DNA of 18,474 nucleotides from an uncultured Clostridium sp. GTDB taxonomy: Bacteria > Bacillota > Clostridia > Peptostreptococcales > Peptostreptococcaceae. Positions 13,826 through 18,474 of this stretch are shown piece after piece; positions within the stretch are counted from its first letter, which is position 1; each line of letters starts with the position of its first letter. The position numbers and the translations under genes were made by a program. The notes beneath the pieces are model-generated. The model ran no database searches. It worked only from the letters and a program-made list of their open reading frames with translations, and was not told where the DNA came from. The stretch spans positions 1-18,474 of the forward strand of contig USRS01000050.1 of NCBI GenBank assembly GCA_900557165.1, in the 5' to 3' direction.

Positions 13826-15043
13826 TTATACACTAATACCTGCTAAATAACCTGTTGAAAATGCTATTTGAAGATTATATCCTCCTGTTTCTGCATCCAC
13901 ATCAATCACTTCACCTGTGAAGAATAAATCTTCTATTAATTTAGACTCCATAGTTGAAGAATTTATCTCTTTAACAGAAACACCACCACTTGTCACCATG
14001 GAAACTTGTATTCCTAAAGTTGAATTAGTAGTTAATTTTATATTTTTTATATAATCTATAATTTTATTTTCATTTTCCTTAGTAAGTTCATTTGGCTTTG
14101 TTTCACTAAGATTTAATAAATCTAAAATTTCTTTTAAGAAATTAAGCGGAAGTATAGATTTTAAGTTATTTGCTATATTTTTATTAGGATTTTCTCTAAT
14201 AATTTTGCTTATTTCTTCTCTACTTATATTTGGTAGAATATCTAGACTTAACTCAACAACTTCATTATCTAAAATTTTATTAATATAAGAAGACATTATA
14301 AGAACTACTGGTCCTGTTATACCAAAATGAGCAAATAATAAATCTCCAACTTTGCTTATTTTCTTCTTTTTAATTTTACATGATAATTCAACATTTTTAA
14401 ATGATATTCCCTGTAATCTTCTTGTCCAATCTTCTTGGATTTTTAATGGAGATAAAGCAGGGTATGGTGTAGATATCTTATGGCCGTATTTTTTTATTAT
14501 TTTTTGCATACTTCCATCAGAACCTGTTTTAGAGTGACTATGTCCACCAGTTGATATTATAACTTTATCACCCATAACTTTTTGATTATTTTCTAAAAGC
14601 ACACCTTCTATTTTATTGTTTTCATTTATAATTAAATCAGTAACTTTGCTATTATAAAGTATTTTTATATTATTATTTAATAATAATTCTTTGAAAGTGT
14701 AAATAAGCTCTGTTGCTTTATCACTTTTAGTATAAACTTTGTAGTCATTGTCTTTTTCCACTTTATATTCTAAGTTACTTTCACTTAAGAAGTTTAATAA
14801 GTCTTCATTTGTAAATGAATAAAAGGCACTGTATAAAAATTTCTTATTAGTTACAACTTTATCAAAAAATTCTTCTATATATCTGTAATTTGTAATATTA
14901 CATCTTCCACCACCAGTAAGTTTAAGCTTCTTTCCTAAAAATTCGTTTCTTTCGATTAAAGTTACACTGTGGTTTTGTTTTGCAGCACTTATAGCTGCCA
15001 TTATTCCAGAAGGTCCGCCTCCTACAACTATTACTTTAGCCAT
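13826..15043 (-). CDS. YhiN/HI0933-family NAD(P)/FAD-dependent oxidoreductase
   Basis: A 405-residue flavoprotein of the HI0933/YhiN (BaiN-like) family. The dinucleotide-binding fold is at the N-terminus (GGGPSG at 8-13, Glu31 after the second strand), followed by the family signature LTGGGRCNITN (42-52). The C-terminal FFTGEVIDVDAETGGYNLQIAFSTG block closes the FAD site. The physiological reaction is not established; one clostridial member takes part in bile acid dehydroxylation, but that does not extend to this copy. It sits between a histidine phosphatase gene (6-base gap) and cmk, an arrangement shared with other clostridia, which suggests housekeeping. TAGGAT precedes the ATG and overlaps the preceding stop region. 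Confidence 0.92.
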   Translation of the reverse strand: MAKVIVVGGGPSGIMAAISAAKQNHSVTLIERNEFLGKKLKLTGGGRCNITNYRYIEEFFDKVVTNKKFLYSAFYSFTNEDLLNFLSESNLEYKVEKDNDYKVYTKSDKATELIYTFKELLLNNNIKILYNSKVTDLIINENNKIEGVLLENNQKVMGDKVIISTGGHSHSKTGSDGSMQKIIKKYGHKISTPYPALSPLKIQEDWTRRLQGISFKNVELSCKIKKKKISKVGDLLFAHFGITGPVVLIMSSYINKILDNEVVELSLDILPNISREEISKIIRENPNKNIANNLKSILPLNFLKEILDLLNLSETKPNELTKENENKIIDYIKNIKLTTNSTLGIQVSMVTSGGVSVKEINSSTMESKLIEDLFFTGEVIDVDAETGGYNLQIAFSTGYLAGISV

Positions 15044-15049
15044 TATATC

Positions 15050-15691
15050 CTACTCCAATGCACTGTTTTCTAATTTTGTATCATTTATAATATGTGTAGT
15101 ATCGTTCATTTTCATAACTACAGGACCATAATCTCTAAGTTCGATTATGTTTAGAGCAGTATTTGCTTGATTTATTCTGTATATGTTTTTAACATCTGAA
15201 TCTAAGAATGATAAAAGCATAATTCTTGCACATAGAGAGTGAGTTACTAAAACTATGTGTTTTCCATCGTATTTTTCATTTATTTCTTTTATAAAAGCAT
15301 CTGTTCTTTTTTTTATTTGAGAAAGTGTTTCTCCTTGAGGAATTTTTGCTAGATGTGGTTCATTTCTCCACATTTTATATAACTCAGGATCTTCTTCAAT
15401 TATATCTTTTATAATTCTTCCTTCCCAAGTCCCAAAATTCATTTCTCTTAAAGCTTCAGTTTTTTCAACTTCTATACTTAATTTGTTTCCGATAATTTCG
15501 GCAGTTTGATAAGCTCTTCCTAAATCACTACTGTAGATATAATCTATTGGATATTTAGTCATACTATCTGCTAAAAGTTCAGCTTGTTCTATACCTTTTG
15601 GTGTTAAATCTGAATTTCCATGTCCTTGTGTTTTGCCAAGTAAGTTCCATTCAGTCTGTCCATGTCTAACTATATATATTGTATTTGTCAA
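15050..15691 (-). CDS. Histidine phosphatase family protein (phosphoglycerate mutase-like)
   Basis: A 213-residue member of the histidine phosphatase clan. VRHGQTEWN (8-16) holds the phospho-accepting His10 and Arg9; Arg59 (SSDLGRAYQTA), Glu83 (REMNFGTWEG) and His151 (VTHS) complete the active site. Its length fits the GpmB/CobC/PhoE-like group rather than the dPGM glycolytic enzyme (about 250 residues). The substrate is undetermined; no cobalamin genes are nearby to favour CobC. The start is TTG at 15691, supported by AAAGGAGT 8 bases upstream. It is the first gene of the five-gene unit that continues to ispH. Confidence 0.9.
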   Translation of the reverse strand: MTNTIYIVRHGQTEWNLLGKTQGHGNSDLTPKGIEQAELLADSMTKYPIDYIYSSDLGRAYQTAEIIGNKLSIEVEKTEALREMNFGTWEGRIIKDIIEEDPELYKMWRNEPHLAKIPQGETLSQIKKRTDAFIKEINEKYDGKHIVLVTHSLCARIMLLSFLDSDVKNIYRINQANTALNIIELRDYGPVVMKMNDTTHIINDTKLENSALE

Positions 15692-15728
15692 CTATTTCCA
15701 CTCCTTTGTTTGTTTCTCTCAAATTTTA

Positions 15729-15737
15729 ATTATATCA
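15729..15737 (-). promoter_or_regulatory. Extended -10 promoter of the five-gene operon
   Basis: TGATATAAT on the minus strand, an extended -10 with a perfect TATAAT, 37 bases before the TTG start. The -35 region is poor. It lies between the AI-2E permease terminator and the histidine phosphatase gene. Confidence 0.6.
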
Positions 15738-15764
15738 TAAATAAATATAATTTCATATGTATTA

Positions 15765-15808
15765 TAAAGCATAAAAACTATCTCACTTATATAAATGAGA
15801 TAGTTTTT
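15765..15808 (-). terminator. Terminator of AI-2E permease gene
   Basis: A 13-bp perfect stem (15773-15785 with 15796-15808), extendable to 17 bp with one wobble, starting 4 bases after the stop. On the minus strand it ends in five T. Confidence 0.9.
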
Positions 15809-15812
15809 GAAT

Positions 15813-16931
15813 TTAAAGCCATTTATCATTTGGTATTTTTCTATTTTGAATCCTCTTATACACTGATTTTCTAAGAAGTGTGTAAATTACAGAGCTTAGA
15901 GGAATAAATAATATCATACCGACAATACCCATAAGTTTTGAACCTAAAGTTATTACAAATATAACCCATATAGGTGGAAGTCCTATTGATTTACCCACAA
16001 CTCGAGGGTATATTAAGTTTCCTTCTATTTGTTGTAATACTGCAAATAAGATTGCAAATACGATTACTTTTATAGGGTTTACCATAACAATAAGTATTGA
16101 CGCTATAATAAATGCTATACAAAGACCGAAAATAGGTATTAAAGCCATTATTGTAATCATAACACTTATTAAAAGTGCATATGGAATTTTTAGTATTACC
16201 ATAGTTACAAAGAACATACTTCCAAGTATAAGACATTCAATACATTGATATGTAAAGAAGTTTGTAAATGTTTTATGTGTTAATTTGCCCACTTCAACCA
16301 TTTTATCTACTATTTTTTCAGGTAAAAATGCATATAGTAATTTTTTTAATTGAACGCTTAATTTTTCTTTTGAAATAAGTATGTAAGCTGCAAATATAAA
16401 GCTTATTATTGTACTTATAATTGTTGAAACTACGCCTGTAACTACTCCAAATGTAGAAGTAAATAAACTACTAAAAGAGTCTTTGAAGAAGCTTAACACT
16501 TTGTTGCTAATGCTTTGCCAGTCTATTTCAATACTTGCAAGATAATCTTGAACCCAGTCCCAGTTTATATTTGTATCTTGTAGCAGTTTGCGTAAGCTTT
16601 CTACTGACTCTGGAACAGTATTTACTATATTTGTAATAGTATCTATTAGTTTTGGTCCAATTAAAAATACTAAAACTAATATTACTAATATAAATATTAA
16701 AAATGTAAGCAACAGGCTAAGCGGTCTTTTTAGCCTTGGAAATTTTCTTTCTAAAAAGTTCATAGGTATGCTCAGAATAAATGCAATTGCAGCACCTACT
16801 AAAAATGGTTCTACTATAGAAAGTATATTTGTAAAAATGCCAAATATATCTCCAATTCGATATAAAATAAAAACGAGGAATATTAAAAATATAATTCCTT
16901 CAAATATTTTTCTTATTTGTTTTTCGTGCAC
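15813..16931 (-). CDS. AI-2E family transporter (UPF0118)
   Basis: A 372-residue integral membrane protein of the AI-2E transporter family (PF01594). It has two N-terminal helices, a third around residues 62-85, a soluble amphipathic stretch (about 90-150), then further helices. The family C-terminal motif, EGNLIYPRVVGKSIGLPPIW followed by GSKLMGIVGMILFIPLSSVIY, is clear. Members export autoinducer-2 or act as sodium/proton antiporters; many in clostridia are uncharacterised. The start is taken as GTG at 16931: GGGAGGT lies 6 bases upstream. An in-frame ATG at 16988 would add 19 residues that include the ribosome site itself. It is a single-gene unit; a 20-bp tandem repeat with a possible -10 lies upstream. 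Confidence 0.88.
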   Translation of the reverse strand: MHEKQIRKIFEGIIFLIFLVFILYRIGDIFGIFTNILSIVEPFLVGAAIAFILSIPMNFLERKFPRLKRPLSLLLTFLIFILVILVLVFLIGPKLIDTITNIVNTVPESVESLRKLLQDTNINWDWVQDYLASIEIDWQSISNKVLSFFKDSFSSLFTSTFGVVTGVVSTIISTIISFIFAAYILISKEKLSVQLKKLLYAFLPEKIVDKMVEVGKLTHKTFTNFFTYQCIECLILGSMFFVTMVILKIPYALLISVMITIMALIPIFGLCIAFIIASILIVMVNPIKVIVFAILFAVLQQIEGNLIYPRVVGKSIGLPPIWVIFVITLGSKLMGIVGMILFIPLSSVIYTLLRKSVYKRIQNRKIPNDKWL

Positions 16932-16996
16932 AATAGTACCTCCCAATATGTGAAAATTTATTAAACAAATATCTGTATCTATAATCATATACCAGA

Positions 16997-17030
16997 TTTA
17001 TGAAATATATACTAAGTTTATGAATTATAT
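16997..17030. repeat. 20-bp-period direct repeat upstream of the permease gene
   Basis: TTTATGAAATATAT (16997-17010) and TTTATGAATTATAT (17017-17030), identical but for one base and spaced 20 bp. On the minus strand the second copy contains TATAAT (17029-17024), a possible permease promoter. The remaining 17031-17199 holds no convincing gene. Confidence 0.55.
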
Positions 17031-17131
17031 GTTACATATTTATTTCGAGTCCAACATCTACTTCTTCTACATCTAGCATTTTTATCATCTAATTTAAATC
17101 TTAAGTCATAATATAATAAAAAACAATAAGT

Positions 17132-17159
17132 TTGTACATATTTATAGTCAATTTATGAT
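17132..17159 (+). promoter_or_regulatory. Possible promoter of HesB-like/thioredoxin-like pair
   Basis: TTGTAC (17132-17137), 16-base spacer, TATGAT (17154-17159). The start of transcription would be near 17166, about 34 bases before the start codon. Confidence 0.4.
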
Positions 17160-17199
17160 AAAATAAAAAAATAAAGACAATACTAAGGAGAATGACAAA

Positions 17200-17502
17200 A
17201 TGGAAGAGATGAGTATTTTAATAACAAACGAAGCAAAAAGAGAATTAGATAAGCTTCTAGAAAATAGTGATAAAACTTGTATAAGAATTCTTACAAGACA
17301 TATAACTATGACAACTGAGGCTAAAATAGACTTAGAGTTAGACGAACCAAATGCAAATGACAATTGTTATGATGTAGATGGATATAAAGTAATAATAAAC
17401 AAAGTATTAGATTCTCAAATGAACTACATAACTATATCATATGGAGGATTATTAAGCAGAAACGCATTTTGCGTAGAAGCTGATTTTAACTTCTATTATT
17501 AA
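17200..17502 (+). CDS. HesB-like protein lacking the usual cysteine motif
   Basis: A 100-residue protein that resembles the HesB/IscA-like (Fe-S biosynthesis fold) proteins of clostridia. It opens with an ITNEAKRELDKLL helix, continues with a CIRIL strand, then LELDEPN, where typical members have a glycine/cysteine-rich loop before LALDEP, and later YKVIINKVLDSQMNYITISYGG. The glycine/cysteine loop is replaced by TRHITMTTEAKID (32-44). Remaining cysteines are Cys27, Cys56 and Cys91, not in the canonical C-X(n)-C-G-C pattern. It is therefore unlikely to be a standard cluster carrier. AAGGAG lies 9 bases before the ATG. It is followed after 23 bases by a thioredoxin-like gene and shares its terminator, so the two form a small operon. 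Confidence 0.65.
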   Translation: MEEMSILITNEAKRELDKLLENSDKTCIRILTRHITMTTEAKIDLELDEPNANDNCYDVDGYKVIINKVLDSQMNYITISYGGLLSRNAFCVEADFNFYY

Positions 17503-17525
17503 AATATCTTAATAAGGTGATAATA

Positions 17526-17849
17526 TTGATAAAATTAGATACTTTTGAATCAGTACAAAATAATATAAATCAAAATAAAATGACAGTAGTTTACTTCACA
17601 GGCAACTCATGTGGTGCTTGTGAGGTTATAAAAGAAAAAATCGAAAAGTTTTTAGAAAACTATCCTAATATAAAAGCATATGAAATAAATGGCGAGGAAA
17701 ATACAAAAATAGCTTATAAATATAGTGTTTTTTCTATGCCTGTGTTTCTTTTATTTATAGAAGGAAAAGAAAGTATTAGGACTGGAAGACATGTTGATTT
17801 ATTGAGTTTGGAAAGAAGTATTGATAGGTATTATAATATGATTTATTAA
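17526..17849 (+). CDS. Thioredoxin-like protein with CGAC active site
   Basis: A 107-residue thioredoxin-fold protein. FTGNSCGACEVIKEKIEKF contains the CXXC site (Cys29-Gly-Ala-Cys32), the cis-proline is Pro72 in FSMPVFLLF, and the fold length is complete. The usual tryptophan before the CXXC (WCGPC) is replaced by Asn-Ser. No signal peptide is present, so it is cytosolic. The TTG at 17526 is preferred because AAGGTGA lies just upstream; the in-frame GTG at 17517 is part of that ribosome site. It presumably acts as a disulfide reductase; the upstream HesB-like protein is a possible partner (inference from operon). Confidence 0.88.
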   Translation: MIKLDTFESVQNNINQNKMTVVYFTGNSCGACEVIKEKIEKFLENYPNIKAYEINGEENTKIAYKYSVFSMPVFLLFIEGKESIRTGRHVDLLSLERSIDRYYNMIY

Positions 17850-17852
17850 ATG

Positions 17853-17884
17853 GCATAGGCTAGCTAATTAGCTTATGCTTTTTT
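17853..17884 (+). terminator. Terminator of HesB-like/thioredoxin-like pair
   Basis: A 10-bp stem with one G-U pair (17853-17862 with 17869-17878) followed by six T, 3 bases after the stop. Confidence 0.88.
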
Positions 17885-17891
17885 AATTTCA

Positions 17892-17928
17892 AAACAAAAA
17901 GGTATATCGCAATTATCTGCGATATACC
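17892..17928 (-). terminator. Terminator of clpB
   Basis: A perfect 11-bp stem (17901-17911 with 17918-17928, 6-base loop); on the minus strand it runs into TTTTTGTTTT. It lies 18 bases after the clpB stop. Confidence 0.88.
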
Positions 17929-17946
17929 CTAAAAGTATTACATATA

Positions 17947-18474
17947 TTATTTAACAACTATATCTATATTATCTCCATCTCCATCGACAACTATAGTATC
18001 GCCATTTCTAATTTGTCCTGCTATTAATTTTCTAGCTATTATAGTTTCAAGAGTGTTTCCTATATATCTCTTAAGTGGTCTTGCACCATAAACTGGGTCA
18101 TAACCTTCTCTTACCATAATATCTTTTGCAGCATCTGTAACTTCCATATTTATGTCTTTATCTTTTAATCTGTTTGCTAAGCTATTCATAAATATATCTA
18201 TTATTTTCTTGATTTCTTCTTTGTCTAGAGATTTGAACATTATAATGTCGTCAACTCTGTTTAAGAATTCTGGTTTAAATCTTCTCTTCATTTCGCCCAT
18301 TACAAGGCCTTTAGTTTCTTCTGTTATCTTACCTTGATCTTGTAATAAGTAGCTACTACCTATATTTGATGTCATTATGATTATAGTATTTTTAAAATCT
18401 ACTGTATTACCTTTGTTATCTGTAAGTCTACCATCATCTAGTATTTGTAAGAACATGTTAAATACATCTTCATG
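17947..18474 (-). CDS. clpB: ATP-dependent disaggregase ClpB, C-terminal part
   Basis: ClpB is a hexameric AAA+ disaggregase that rescues aggregated proteins with DnaK. Only the last 175 or so residues are in the window; the frame stays open to the window end. Visible are the end of the second ATPase domain: the VFNMFLQILDDGRLTD block after Walker B, sensor 1 IIIMTSNIGS, the arginine-finger segment FLNRVDDIIMF, and sensor 2 YGARPLKR with the C-terminal small domain. The ILDDGR and TSNIGS variants and the C-terminal layout favour ClpB over ClpC. A terminator follows. The promoter and any CtsR or HrcA sites are outside the window. Confidence 0.92.
   Translation of the reverse strand, partial: HEDVFNMFLQILDDGRLTDNKGNTVDFKNTIIIMTSNIGSSYLLQDQGKITEETKGLVMGEMKRRFKPEFLNRVDDIIMFKSLDKEEIKKIIDIFMNSLANRLKDKDINMEVTDAAKDIMVREGYDPVYGARPLKRYIGNTLETIIARKLIAGQIRNGDTIVVDGDGDNIDIVVK

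Noticed and set aside
17032..17088. Minus-strand 18-codon frame (MIKMLDVEEVDVGLEINM)
   Set aside because: It looks mildly protein-like but has no ribosome site and is too short to separate from chance; it could be a remnant, not supported enough to list.

Overview
The window is AT-rich DNA from a low-GC Gram-positive bacterium. The gene content (lipA-lplA-DUF3786, PadR-DUF2812, cmk-plsC-ispH, pdxST), strong AGGAGG-type ribosome sites, frequent TTG/GTG starts and hairpin-plus-U-tract terminators all fit the Clostridia, possibly Peptostreptococcaceae. That placement is inference from style and content; there is no rRNA or other marker gene here. I see no tRNA, rRNA, CRISPR array, insertion sequence or prophage.

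Layout. 30-2160: a lipoprotein beta-carbonic anhydrase, a divergently transcribed N-formylglutamate-amidohydrolase-like protein (minus) and a small VanZ-like membrane protein. 2320-4560: the pyridoxal-phosphate synthase pair pdxS-pdxT, then a zinc-ribbon/DUF2628 membrane protein. 4577-5746: a transglutaminase-like exported protein with a structured upstream region. 5791-6062: a decayed minus-strand gene with a frameshift at a run of eight A. 6101-8637 (minus): lipA-lplA-DUF3786, a lipoate synthesis and attachment unit. 8735-9338 (minus): a YjaB-like acetyltransferase directly abutting the frameshifted tail of another gene. 9438-9902 (minus): a PsiE-family membrane protein. 10094-11283 (minus): DUF2812 membrane protein plus PadR repressor, preceded by a promoter whose 17-bp spacer is exactly a palindromic operator, with a second inverted copy just downstream. 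11327-11553 (minus): an internally deleted Fpg/MutM DNA glycosylase gene. 11648-15737 (minus): a five-gene unit, histidine phosphatase - YhiN-type flavoprotein - cmk - plsC - ispH, with a GC-rich 25-bp tandem repeat before cmk. 15813-17030 (minus): an AI-2E-family permease. 17200-17884 (plus): a HesB-like protein lacking the usual cysteine motif, paired with a small CGAC thioredoxin-like protein. 17947 to the end (minus): the C-terminal part of clpB, cut by the window edge.

Most of the window is chromosomal housekeeping and cofactor metabolism (PLP, lipoate, isoprenoid, CMP, phospholipid). The most informative non-coding signal is the double-operator promoter of the PadR-DUF2812 operon. The three gene remnants (5.8-6.1 kb, 9.2-9.3 kb, 11.3-11.6 kb) mark recent gene loss and would be missed by ordinary ORF calling. 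I found no convincing wholly new multi-gene system; the best candidates for something undescribed are the dual-operator circuit, the HesB-like/thioredoxin pair, and the possible alternative stems ahead of the transglutaminase gene.
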